Below, in pieces: positions 24,265-32,630 of a DNA stretch of 64,000 nt. Origin of the DNA: Drancourtella massiliensis (GTDB lineage Bacteria > Bacillota > Clostridia > Lachnospirales > Lachnospiraceae); contig NZ_JACJKH010000013.1 of the NCBI RefSeq assembly GCF_016900655.1, positions 1 to 64,000 of the forward strand, in the 5' to 3' direction. The position numbers and the translations under genes are program-made. The notes under the pieces are model-generated. The model saw only the letters and a list, made by a program, of their open reading frames with translations. It was not told the DNA's origin and made no database searches. The stretch's first letter is position 1; each line of letters starts with the position of its first letter.

Positions 24265-25959
24265 TCAGGCCTTTACAACCATACATTCCTTTTTGTAAAA
24301 TGCCATTCCATACTTAATGATCTTCTTCATTCCCCGACGTCGGAGACCTTCTGCATAGTTTCTGTCTTCAATCTGCTTTAATGCTTCCGCACAAGCCCCG
24401 TCTAAATTACCATCATTTGCATATTTTATTTCGATCACAATCCCCGTCCGCTCCCGAGTGCTGATAGAAATATCACTGTATCCTGTCCCGGTCTCATCAT
24501 TAGACTGAACCCTCCAGTTTCCCTGGCTTTGCAACAGTCTCAATACCATTCCATGATAAAAGTTCTCTTTCCTATTCATTCGCACTGCTGTATCACGCAC
24601 GCTGATCGAATCCCATAAATAATCATGGAGCATGTCCTGAATTGTGGATACATCTTCAGCCGGGAATGCCGCGCAGAATCGATGAATCCTCGCAGAATCC
24701 GCAAGGGTTGTTTCCTGAAACCATTCCTTTACCAGATCAATAAACAATTCCCTTACTTCCCGGTTCGGAAGCGCCAGTTTCACCTGCTTTCCATTCAGGC
24801 GTTCTTTACAGGTCAGATATCCGGTAGAATACAGAACACTCCAGACATTATCAATCGAGTCCTCCACATCCCGGCAAGTCAGTTCCTGCCGGAGTGTTTT
24901 CGTAATCGTACCCCCGCCGATCAACTGCTCTATTTCATTCCGTGTGGTCTGGTCCGATCTTCCCAGTAAACGACGGACAAGATCATTCCCACTTGTATTC
25001 GCCCAATAATTCTCAGGTTCGGCTTCCGGATCCGCCAGCAAAACATCACAATAATTAATCACATCCCACGGGCAGTATACATCCACTTTGCCGAAACGAT
25101 ATCCATCGTACCATTCCCGTATCACATCTTTATACGATGTCAAGCCATAAAAGCGCAAGATTTCACCTACATCTGCATCCGTAAAACCAAAGTATTCATC
25201 ATACCGGACATCGGATATCGTATGTATTTTCAGGTTGTTCAGTCCGGTAAAAATGCTTTCTTTGGAGATTCTGAGACACCCTGTAAGCACCGCAAAATAC
25301 AGACTGTCATTCGTCTTCAGCGCATTGCCAAGCAGATTACGGATGAAATTTACCATCTCATCATAATATCCGGACTGAAACGCTTTATCCAATGGAACAT
25401 CATACTCATCGATCAGCAGGATGACACTCTGACCGTAATGTTGCTTCAACAACCTGGAAAGTGTATTCAAACTGTCGATCAATGTAGCATTTGACATAGC
25501 ATAACTCGCTTCACTTTGGCTGTCTACATTAATGAGACGTTCATACGCCGTTCTATCTTTCTCATCCAAAAACGGACTTTCAAGTAAAAAACGAAAACCT
25601 TTGGCTTCATTTCCAATTACTGTCTTTAGTGCTGCCAACGCTGTTTGAAAATTCAAGCCGTCCACACTTTTCAGGCTGATAGAAATCACCGGGAACTTCC
25701 CCATATATTTTTCGCATAGTTCCCTTTCCTCTGCGATCTTCAGTCCTTCAAATAAAGTTGGATCATTTCCAATCTCAAAAAAAGATTTCAACATACTGAT
25801 ATTCAAAGATTTACCAAAACGTCTGGGACGGGTAAATAAATTCACTTCGCCCCAATTTTGTAAAAGCTCTTTAATGAACATTGTCTTATCAATATAATAA
25901 AAATCATTACTTCTGATTTTTTCAAATCCATCGATACCGATAGGAAGTTTCTTTCTCAT
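24265..25959 (-). CDS. AAA-like ATPase fused to PD-(D/E)XK nuclease domain, copy 2
   Basis: Same architecture as the downstream gene: RPRRFGKSLNISML, VILLIDEYDVPL and, near the C-terminus, GYSDISISTRERTGIVIEIKYA. The two proteins align along their whole length by eye with more than half of the residues shared, so they arose by tandem duplication and have diverged. I place the start at 25959 (AGGAG 10 bases upstream), because the protein then begins MRKKLPIGI like copy 1; frames to 25998 begin with a TTG. Confidence 0.84.
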   Translation of the reverse strand: MRKKLPIGIDGFEKIRSNDFYYIDKTMFIKELLQNWGEVNLFTRPRRFGKSLNISMLKSFFEIGNDPTLFEGLKIAEERELCEKYMGKFPVISISLKSVDGLNFQTALAALKTVIGNEAKGFRFLLESPFLDEKDRTAYERLINVDSQSEASYAMSNATLIDSLNTLSRLLKQHYGQSVILLIDEYDVPLDKAFQSGYYDEMVNFIRNLLGNALKTNDSLYFAVLTGCLRISKESIFTGLNNLKIHTISDVRYDEYFGFTDADVGEILRFYGLTSYKDVIREWYDGYRFGKVDVYCPWDVINYCDVLLADPEAEPENYWANTSGNDLVRRLLGRSDQTTRNEIEQLIGGGTITKTLRQELTCRDVEDSIDNVWSVLYSTGYLTCKERLNGKQVKLALPNREVRELFIDLVKEWFQETTLADSARIHRFCAAFPAEDVSTIQDMLHDYLWDSISVRDTAVRMNRKENFYHGMVLRLLQSQGNWRVQSNDETGTGYSDISISTRERTGIVIEIKYANDGNLDGACAEALKQIEDRNYAEGLRRRGMKKIIKYGMAFYKKECMVVKA

Positions 25960-26120
25960 CCTCCCCATTCTCCTTTCCGATGCCAGTGACATAAACAATA
26001 GGATGTCCTCTTTTCTGTCTGGAAAGGGCAGCTGCCCAGCCAGATTTTAAAAGGACATCATTCACCTGCTATGCTTTACTTTATCATGAAGATGGAAAGC
26101 GGTCAAGGTTGGGAGTATCC

Positions 26121-26714
26121 TTATCTTACCTTCCACGCTTCCTTGACCTTCATTGCTGTCACATAGATCATACCGCCAAGAACTCCTCCCAGCGTATTGT
26201 AAAACAGATCGGAAAGCTGGAAGGTCCCCAGGCAGAGAAGCAGCTGTAGAAATTCAATTCCAAGGGAGGTCCCAAAACCGATTCCCAGAGCGGATGCCAG
26301 CATCCATGTCACTTTTCTGGTTTTCCATAGTTTATGAGAGAACGTCCAGAACAGGAGCAGGATGTACGGAATAAAAAGAAAGACATTCTCAACTGCCTCT
26401 GTGCTCAGTTTACCATCGTCTCCGTTCAGTCCCCATCCTCCCATCACATTGGATAACGGGTTGCTCCAGATACTTCTGTTCAACAGTGTCCGGAAGAGCA
26501 TCAGCGCCACATAAAAAACAAACAGGAACATTTTCCGGAATTCGGATGATTTCCGAAACATTTCCAGCCAGATCTTCACCGCCCCCTTCCAGCTGGTCGC
26601 CTTGGCGAACAGATAGAAAAACATAAAAAATATGGCAAGAAGAACTGCAAAGCCAAAAGGCTCATATATGGCTTTGAGAATGTTGGTCAAAATTGTTTGA
26701 AGGATAGAAATCAT
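26121..26714 (-). CDS. VanZ-family membrane protein, copy 1
   Basis: About 198 residues with five membrane helices and the VanZ-like pieces NVFLFIPYILLLF and GFGTSLGIEFLQLLLCLGTFQLSDLFYNTLGG. VanZ proteins of glycopeptide loci lower teicoplanin sensitivity; most homologues have no known job, and in capsule loci they may act at the cell surface. ATG at 26714 follows GGGAGG; the longer GTG frame is less likely. A related copy lies at 29824-30408, so the two bracket the end of the polysaccharide locus. Confidence 0.82.
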   Translation of the reverse strand: MISILQTILTNILKAIYEPFGFAVLLAIFFMFFYLFAKATSWKGAVKIWLEMFRKSSEFRKMFLFVFYVALMLFRTLLNRSIWSNPLSNVMGGWGLNGDDGKLSTEAVENVFLFIPYILLLFWTFSHKLWKTRKVTWMLASALGIGFGTSLGIEFLQLLLCLGTFQLSDLFYNTLGGVLGGMIYVTAMKVKEAWKVR

Positions 26715-26745
26715 GATCACCTCCCGGAAGGTTCCTTTGTATCAT

Positions 26746-27705
26746 TTACAAATCAGAATATAATTCTTCCCGGTAAACTCCATTTACAATCAGCTTCCGG
26801 AAACTTTCTACTACTCCTGCTTTATCTTCCTGATAGGTGACACCAAACCAGGTGTCCGGAGTCTCCAGTACTTTTACCGTACACTGCTTCTCACGGAGCA
26901 GTTCTCCGATCAGATCTGGTAGAAGATACTCTGCCTTCAACGGATTTTCCGAAACTTTCTCCTCAAAAAAGATACGGAACTCTTCTTCCAGCATGGTCAG
27001 GAATTTCGGCGCCTGTCCTTCCTTTGCAGGAAAGCCCCACATATTCATGGAAACATAGGATTCCGGGTCCAGCTGGACGCCATCCGTCTCCGCTCCGATT
27101 TCGCCCGTTGCCGGATCGATGGTTTTGACAATGTTGCTTGTCTCCTTTACATCCACGATATGACTATGCCCTTCGGCCACCTGACATACTCCTCTGGTGA
27201 CGCCGCCATTGTCTGACAACGTATTCTTCAGAATAAATCCTGCCATGGCAACCGCCGTATCCGTATGCTCTCCGGCAAGCCAGTCGTGAAGTCTGCGGAA
27301 CGCTTCCTTTCCATAGTAATCATCCGCATTGATCACAGCAACCGGCTCCTGAATCAGTCCCTTTGCGGCAAGTACCGCCTGCCCGGTTCCCCACGGCTTT
27401 GCCCTGTCTTTCGGCACCGCATATCCCTCCGGGATATCCGAAAGATCCTGGAATGCATAGGCCGTCTCCACCTGCAGAGCCCGGCATATCTCCGCCACAC
27501 GGTTCCCAATCCGCTCTTTAAAGTCCGCTTCTATGTCTTTCCGGATCACAAAAATGATCTTGTTGAATCCAGCCTCAATGGCATCGTGAATGGAATAGTC
27601 CATAATAATTTCATCGTGCAGTCCGACCGGTTCCAGCTGCTTGATTCCTCCGCCAAAGCGGGAGCCTATCCCGGCCGCCATAATCAGTAATGTTGTTTTT
27701 TTCAT
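26746..27705 (-). CDS. Sugar-phosphate nucleotidyltransferase-like protein
   Basis: Cytoplasmic Rossmann-like transferase (about 319 residues) expected to make an NDP-sugar. The N-terminal MAAGIGSRFGGGIKQLEPVG is the nucleotide-binding signature, and VINADDYYGKEAF holds the metal-binding Asp pair. It is longer than and distinct from GalU/RmlA; this subgroup occurs in clostridial polysaccharide loci. ATG at 27705 has GGAG 9 bases upstream. It lies 31 bases before the VanZ gene. Substrate not readable. Confidence 0.75.
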   Translation of the reverse strand: MKKTTLLIMAAGIGSRFGGGIKQLEPVGLHDEIIMDYSIHDAIEAGFNKIIFVIRKDIEADFKERIGNRVAEICRALQVETAYAFQDLSDIPEGYAVPKDRAKPWGTGQAVLAAKGLIQEPVAVINADDYYGKEAFRRLHDWLAGEHTDTAVAMAGFILKNTLSDNGGVTRGVCQVAEGHSHIVDVKETSNIVKTIDPATGEIGAETDGVQLDPESYVSMNMWGFPAKEGQAPKFLTMLEEEFRIFFEEKVSENPLKAEYLLPDLIGELLREKQCTVKVLETPDTWFGVTYQEDKAGVVESFRKLIVNGVYREELYSDL

Positions 27706-27789
27706 AGTGCTTTTCTCCATTTCCATGAAAAAGACCGATAAACCGGCCCTGTTTCTCTTATGAATTTCATATTTGATACTCCAAACAAT

Positions 27790-29016
27790 CTACCTGTAAT
27801 ACTTCAATACTTTTCTGCGCTCCTCTGCAATATCTAATCTTTTTTTCAAAAGTTTCCGCTTTTCCTTTTCAGAACCGTACTCCAGGAAAAGTTCGAACCA
27901 ACGGCGTATGATAAAATACAGATACAGATATGGTTTTGTATGGAGCTTGGGGTATCGACTCCGCAGCTTTACAGGTGAAGGAAAGAGAATCTCCAGCCAT
28001 CGGTTTTTCCCTGTATCTATTTCCATCGCCAAAAATCCTGACAGCTTTCGTTCCTGATCCTCTCCGTCTCCATAAATTCCTCCTGCAAACATGTCATCCA
28101 GCATCACCTCAGGACGGATCTTCTTTTGGATGAATTCTTCCGGAACCATGCTGAGATCCATGTGAAAATAGTCAATTCCCGTATTCAACATAGCCGCAAA
28201 CAGCTTTTCTGCCTTCAGATCTTTCAAAAATTTCCGGAATGTGTTCCAGTCTATCCGATCTCCAGTCTTCTGCAATCCCAGAAGAATGTCAAGCATCTGC
28301 CTGATTCCGGCACCCTGTTCGTAAAAATGCCTGTAAAAATGGGAAAATACCTGAATCATCTGAAGGGTTGGTTCCAGAACTGAGAAAGAACGGCCCTCAA
28401 ACTGAACCTCTTCTGTATGTTCCAATGCATGCTCAAACAAAGCATTTAATTTCCTGTTCCGTTCATTTTCCTGTCCAATGGCATTTAGATGCACTTCTAG
28501 GTATAAAGACATATCTCTGGCTATGTAATGCAGCTCTCTTGTCTCTTTCAGATTGATCTGAGAGAAGTCTTCCTCGCAGTCGTAGTGAAGCGCCCTCAAA
28601 ATTTCATCGCACTTCGCCGCATCTTTGAGATCAATCAGAATGTCCTCATCGCCAGACGGACGAAGTTCCGGTTTGGGATACCATACCTTACATGAAATTC
28701 CTTTCAGCACTGCATAACGAATCCCCTGCCCGGCCAACTGATCACAGACACTTGCAAAGGATTCTGCCTGTACTACCTGCTTTCCCGCTGCCGCCAGCGC
28801 TTCTCCCATCCATTTCTGCTGTAATGAAGCCGGCGCCTTCTGAAAATCCGGCAGACAATATAGTTGATCATAGATCATCGGTGATAATTTCTGTTCGGAA
28901 CTGATCTTATGTAAACGCTTCCAATCTTCGGCCAACTGATAGCCTTGAAAATCAGGCGGCTGTTTGGTTAAAGCCGCAGAGATAATTTTTAAAAAGTCAC
29001 GCTGCTGAGTGTTCAT
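27790..29016 (-). CDS. NTP_transf_5-type nucleotidyltransferase family protein
   Basis: 408 residues. The N-terminal half holds a nucleotidyltransferase-fold core with YAVLKGISCKVWYP and RPSGDEDILID (the G-x-x-D-x-D metal site) typical of PF14907 proteins. The C-terminal half is helical and ends in a basic Lys/Arg-rich tail (about 370-408), possibly for membrane contact. Members are common in capsule loci of Firmicutes; the reaction is unknown. ATG at 29016 follows GGAAGG; the GTG at 29034 is the longer alternative. Confidence 0.75.
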   Translation of the reverse strand: MNTQQRDFLKIISAALTKQPPDFQGYQLAEDWKRLHKISSEQKLSPMIYDQLYCLPDFQKAPASLQQKWMGEALAAAGKQVVQAESFASVCDQLAGQGIRYAVLKGISCKVWYPKPELRPSGDEDILIDLKDAAKCDEILRALHYDCEEDFSQINLKETRELHYIARDMSLYLEVHLNAIGQENERNRKLNALFEHALEHTEEVQFEGRSFSVLEPTLQMIQVFSHFYRHFYEQGAGIRQMLDILLGLQKTGDRIDWNTFRKFLKDLKAEKLFAAMLNTGIDYFHMDLSMVPEEFIQKKIRPEVMLDDMFAGGIYGDGEDQERKLSGFLAMEIDTGKNRWLEILFPSPVKLRSRYPKLHTKPYLYLYFIIRRWFELFLEYGSEKEKRKLLKKRLDIAEERRKVLKYYR

Positions 29017-29057
29017 GTGAAAGTCCCTTCCCACTTGGTATTTATAACGGTTGATTA

Positions 29058-29092
29058 TTGAATATTCTGCGGCGTCACACCGTAATATTCAA
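29058..29092. repeat. Inverted repeat, possible weak terminator
   Basis: TTGAATATT (29058-29066) and AATATTCAA (29084-29092) with an inner CGG/CCG pair. It is in the 556-base stretch between the nucleotidyltransferase and ferredoxin genes, which is AT-rich and otherwise holds only an unassigned 58-codon frame. Confidence 0.4.
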
Positions 29093-29242
29093 TTTCGTAT
29101 ATAATATAAATGAAATCTTACTTAGATTTTCTTGGAATCTCTGATATAACAGGCCTTCTATTCTTATTACGAATTCGACAATCTTATTAGTTATACGATG
29201 TACAAATTGTATATACCTCAACACTAACATTTGTGTACTGCT

Positions 29243-29419
29243 TTAAGGCCCAAAATCCACCAGACCACCGTTTATTAACTTACCCGTGGCTATATCAATG
29301 CAAAAAGCAATAATGAACTTGCCAATAAACATTACTATAGACATAATTGAGTATTCCGGGCGATTCCTCCGGAACAGGGGTACATTTTTACCGTAATATA
29401 CACCATTACATTGCCCCAT
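29243..29419 (-). other. Unassigned 58-codon open frame
   Basis: ATG at 29419 without a ribosome binding site, running to a TAA at 29243. The translation has a basic stretch (LFRRNRPEYS), a hydrophobic segment and the ending DIATGKLINGGLVDFGP, which has the look of a real but truncated protein, perhaps a transposase or enzyme fragment. I cannot assign it. Confidence 0.2.
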
Positions 29420-29572
29420 TTCTTAAAACGTGCTGTATCACATACATATAAGTCTAAATATGTGCCTTCTCCATCTCAGTATACCTGGGTAATCAAGATT
29501 ACTTTAAATATCTCAAGTATCTTACAATACCCCTTAAAATATGACTATTCCGTCGATTATTTAATAGCTACT

Positions 29573-29776
29573 TTACCTGATAGTTTTAAACGGACACACT
29601 TTAATGCATTGATAGCATCTCACACATTTCTCCTCATCTATGACCGGATACTCAAATCCTTCTTCATCCTCTACCATAGAAATAGCATCTTTAGAACAAA
29701 TTGCATAGCAGGCTGTGCATCCACAGCATTCCTCTTTTCGATTATACAAAATCGGTATTTTTTTTATATTATTCAT
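29573..29776 (-). CDS. Small 2x[4Fe-4S] ferredoxin-like protein
   Basis: About 67 residues with two cluster motifs, CCGCTACYAIC and CVRCYQCIKVCPF, in the bacterial ferredoxin arrangement. The same domain is normally the N-terminus of the F420-hydrogenase beta-like proteins in polysaccharide loci. Here the beta-like protein (30577-31563) lacks it, so this free ferredoxin probably serves as its missing domain. A VanZ-like gene separates the two, suggesting rearrangement. The ribosome binding site is weak. Confidence 0.75.
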   Translation of the reverse strand: MNNIKKIPILYNRKEECCGCTACYAICSKDAISMVEDEEGFEYPVIDEEKCVRCYQCIKVCPFKTIR

Positions 29777-29823
29777 CATTAAAGTCCAATCTTCTTTGAA
29801 AATAATATTGTTGTATTTTTATT

Positions 29824-30408
29824 TCATTTTTTGTTTGTTTTATAATTTACAGATATGAAATAAATCAAGCCACCCAAAAGCCCACCTATTGTATTATAAA
29901 AAATATCAGAAAATTGAAATGTTCCTATTGCAAAGAATAGCTGCCAACATTCTATAAAAAAACTAAAAGAAAAGCTTGTTGCAATAGATGTCTTTATTAT
30001 TGACTTAAAGCCTTTATTAAATTCTGGAAATGCTCGAAACAATAATAAAATCAAAGGAATAAATAAAATAAAATTACTCAATACATCGTAATCCCAATTA
30101 CCATTTGAGTCCATTGTTATAACCCAACCATCTAAAACATGATTATATGGACTCTGAATTAGTGTTCTGGTTAATAAAGTAATGCTTAATATCCAAAAGA
30201 AATAGAACAAAAACACAACTATACGTCTAAATCTTTTGTCAGCTCTTATTTTTCTAAGTGAATCTTTTAAAATTTTTTTGAATCCATACTTCTCAAATGC
30301 AATATAATTCAATGATGTTAAGAAAGTCAAAATAGTAACCACTAGTAAATTTTGATGAAATACCGTTAGTAGGTAATTACCAAAACTATTAAACAAATCA
30401 AAAATCAT
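29824..30408 (-). CDS. VanZ-family membrane protein, copy 2
   Basis: 194 residues, multi-pass, with the VanZ-like pieces NFILFIPLILLLFRAFP and FFIECWQLFFAIGTFQFSDIFYNTIGG, matching copy 1 at the same positions. GGAAGGAA precedes the ATG at 30408. It is AT-rich like its neighbours, unlike copy 1, so the copies were probably acquired or diverged separately rather than by a recent tandem duplication. Confidence 0.82.
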   Translation of the reverse strand: MIFDLFNSFGNYLLTVFHQNLLVVTILTFLTSLNYIAFEKYGFKKILKDSLRKIRADKRFRRIVVFLFYFFWILSITLLTRTLIQSPYNHVLDGWVITMDSNGNWDYDVLSNFILFIPLILLLFRAFPEFNKGFKSIIKTSIATSFSFSFFIECWQLFFAIGTFQFSDIFYNTIGGLLGGLIYFISVNYKTNKK

Positions 30409-30576
30409 CACATTTCCTTCCCTGTCAAACTAATTATCGGATCCAAGGGTAGCTTTCTTCATACCAGAGGTTTTTTTGTTTTTAAAGCCACTCCCCCTGC
30501 ACATAATTAGTTATTTGCTATTCTTCTGCCATTACCATCTTCTCAAAAACAAATAATAATCCATATTTATCTATAC

Positions 30577-31563
30577 TCAGTTTATACCCCGTTCAGTTAT
30601 TTTAAGAATCATTTCTATAATTTTGTTTTTTATTTTTCTTTTTAATGATATTGTGGTTGGTTTACCATATCTTATAATCATCTCTTCAAAACTCTTAACA
30701 TTTAAATCATCAAAAAAATAATTTCTTTCTTCAGGCCGATCTGCTGAGCTATATTCTGCTTTATTGTTTCTCACACCATCCTCATAGGATACTTCCTTAA
30801 AAACAATCTCTTTTTTAATATCTTCAAATAACTTCCGGCCCTTTTCCGTTCTTATCATAACTAGCGAAGTTCCTTTTCCATCATTTAATTCTGGCACTAC
30901 CTCATCAATTCCCCAAAAGTCAGCTAAGGTAAGGTCAGATTTATAATCGTTCTTTGCAAGACATTTATAACAGGACAGACGTAGGCAATAATCTCTTAGA
31001 AACATAATCATATAAGGATCCTTATCTTTAGATATGTATAACTCATTTTTGCCTTCATCTTTTCTTTTAATCCCAAAGTCAATCCAACTATCATCCTTAC
31101 ATCGGAAATTAATACTTACAAGTCTTTTGTTCTGCTGTTTTTCATTATATTCTACATATTCTCTCCAAAGTTTTGGAGAGGGAACGCCGTGGCAAATAAC
31201 ATCTATACAGTATAAATTACTATACTCTTTTCCGAGAAAATTTTTTAATCCATTGATTTGACATCCGGTTCCTGTAAAGAGAACTGTCAATTCAGACTCA
31301 AGATCTGATTTCACTTTCCGATAGGTTCTTCCAACTCTAGCTTGAAGGTATTTGGATCCACGAAGTTTAGCAAGATCACTATATGTATCTACGCGAATAA
31401 ATTCTGCATATTTACAATCTTGCGACATAGAAACGCCATAAACAATCCCTTTTCTATTAATTATCTCTTCAGCCAATAAAGAAAATATGCCTCCTGACGA
31501 ACTAGCCATCTTAATATTAATATCCTTTGAATATGCCGCATAAGTATTAAGTATAGTGCTCAT
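30577..31563 (-). CDS. F420 hydrogenase/dehydrogenase beta-subunit-like protein, ferredoxin domain absent
   Basis: 328-residue protein matching the FrhB/FdhB family: MASSSGGIFSLLAEEII, LRGSKYLQARVG, FTGTGCQINGLKNFLGKEY and CHGVPSPKLWREY, plus a Cys-containing region (CLRLSCYKCLAKNDYKSDLTLADFWG) for another cluster. Flavin- and FeS-dependent redox enzyme; in capsule loci it is expected to modify a sugar, often next to a pyruvyl transferase as here. The usual N-terminal double-cluster ferredoxin domain is missing and appears as a separate gene 0.8 kb downstream. Confidence 0.8.
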   Translation of the reverse strand: MSTILNTYAAYSKDINIKMASSSGGIFSLLAEEIINRKGIVYGVSMSQDCKYAEFIRVDTYSDLAKLRGSKYLQARVGRTYRKVKSDLESELTVLFTGTGCQINGLKNFLGKEYSNLYCIDVICHGVPSPKLWREYVEYNEKQQNKRLVSINFRCKDDSWIDFGIKRKDEGKNELYISKDKDPYMIMFLRDYCLRLSCYKCLAKNDYKSDLTLADFWGIDEVVPELNDGKGTSLVMIRTEKGRKLFEDIKKEIVFKEVSYEDGVRNNKAEYSSADRPEERNYFFDDLNVKSFEEMIIRYGKPTTISLKRKIKNKIIEMILKITERGIN

Positions 31564-31617
31564 TTTTAAACAACCCCGTCTCTTAACCGTTTTATAAATA
31601 TTATTGTTTAAATATAA

Positions 31618-32598
31618 TCAATCACAGGAATATATTGAACATATATACCCATAATTAGTTATTTTGTTTTCAACTTTCTTTAATGCAGTATTTCGATACG
31701 ATAATTTATTCACGAAGATTTTTGAATAAAGAGAATCATACACTTTTTTTTCATATATGGATGATAATACACTTTCTAATTTAAATACGCCCTCATTTGT
31801 TTTAGGTACAGTATCAATAAGTGTTTTCACTTCTGGTATATCCTCATAAAGGACTGCCATAATACAATCGATAAGTAAATAGCATATAAATACCTTTTCC
31901 TGTTCTGCATACGATATAAGAATATCTTTTATTCCTCCTAAAAACGGATGTCTGGGGGTACAAGCCAAAAAGAATGTTGACCAAAGGCCCTTACATACAT
32001 GATATTGTTCCCCAAGGCCATGTTTTATAGTGAAAAAACTATTCCTGCAAATATTTAATTTATCTATAGAACCCTGCAATAAAACAGTCGAATCAATCCA
32101 TATCCCTCCCTTTTCGTACAAAATGGACATTCTAAGGATATCAGAAAAATGTGTTATAGAAATCTTCCCATTAATCATTTTATTCTGAATGATATCTGAA
32201 ATAGAAATATATTGATTAAAGTTTGCTTTATCCAAAATATATACTGGATGCTTTCCACAATTAATCCTAATGCTATTAATGCATAACTTCACAATTTCTG
32301 GAGCGGCCTCTATCCCCTGCCACCAAAAAATCCAAATAGGTGCATTATCGGCAATACCAGATTTCTTCCAACTATGAAATTTATTTTTGCACCTTTCAAT
32401 ATCATCAGAATATTTGTTCCTAATAATGTGCTTTACATACTCATGTTTTGTATAATCTGCTTTTCTTCCCAAATATCCTCTTGATCTTAAAATTACATCA
32501 CTTTGAAAATCCAGTAAACCCATCTTGAATCCGAATTCTTTTGTTAATATTAAACTATTTCTCAAACCTGTAGTGAATTTTTGTATTTTTTTCATCAT
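31618..32598 (-). CDS. Capsular polysaccharide glycosyltransferase, GT32-like
   Basis: 326 residues. The centre carries ISITHFSDILRMSILYEKGGIWIDSTVLL, the DxD-type region of the Caps_synth/GT32 family (here D-S-T), preceded by the acceptor-side IWIFWWQGIEAAPEIVKLC. Cytoplasmic or membrane-associated transferase adding a sugar to the lipid-linked repeat unit. Strongly AT-rich, in line with the exchangeable core of a capsule locus. Confidence 0.78.
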   Translation of the reverse strand: MMKKIQKFTTGLRNSLILTKEFGFKMGLLDFQSDVILRSRGYLGRKADYTKHEYVKHIIRNKYSDDIERCKNKFHSWKKSGIADNAPIWIFWWQGIEAAPEIVKLCINSIRINCGKHPVYILDKANFNQYISISDIIQNKMINGKISITHFSDILRMSILYEKGGIWIDSTVLLQGSIDKLNICRNSFFTIKHGLGEQYHVCKGLWSTFFLACTPRHPFLGGIKDILISYAEQEKVFICYLLIDCIMAVLYEDIPEVKTLIDTVPKTNEGVFKLESVLSSIYEKKVYDSLYSKIFVNKLSYRNTALKKVENKITNYGYICSIYSCD

Positions 32599-32630
32599 TA
32601 AATTTATCCTTACATAAAGTAGCTAAATAA

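Noticed and set aside
22503-25959. The two AAA-nuclease genes as an insertion sequence or transposon
   Set aside because: No terminal repeats or target duplications were found around them, and the domain order is not that of a transposase.
26101-26148. GGTCAAGG/CCTTGACC pair around the VanZ stop as terminator
   Set aside because: A 32-base loop and no T run make it a poor terminator.
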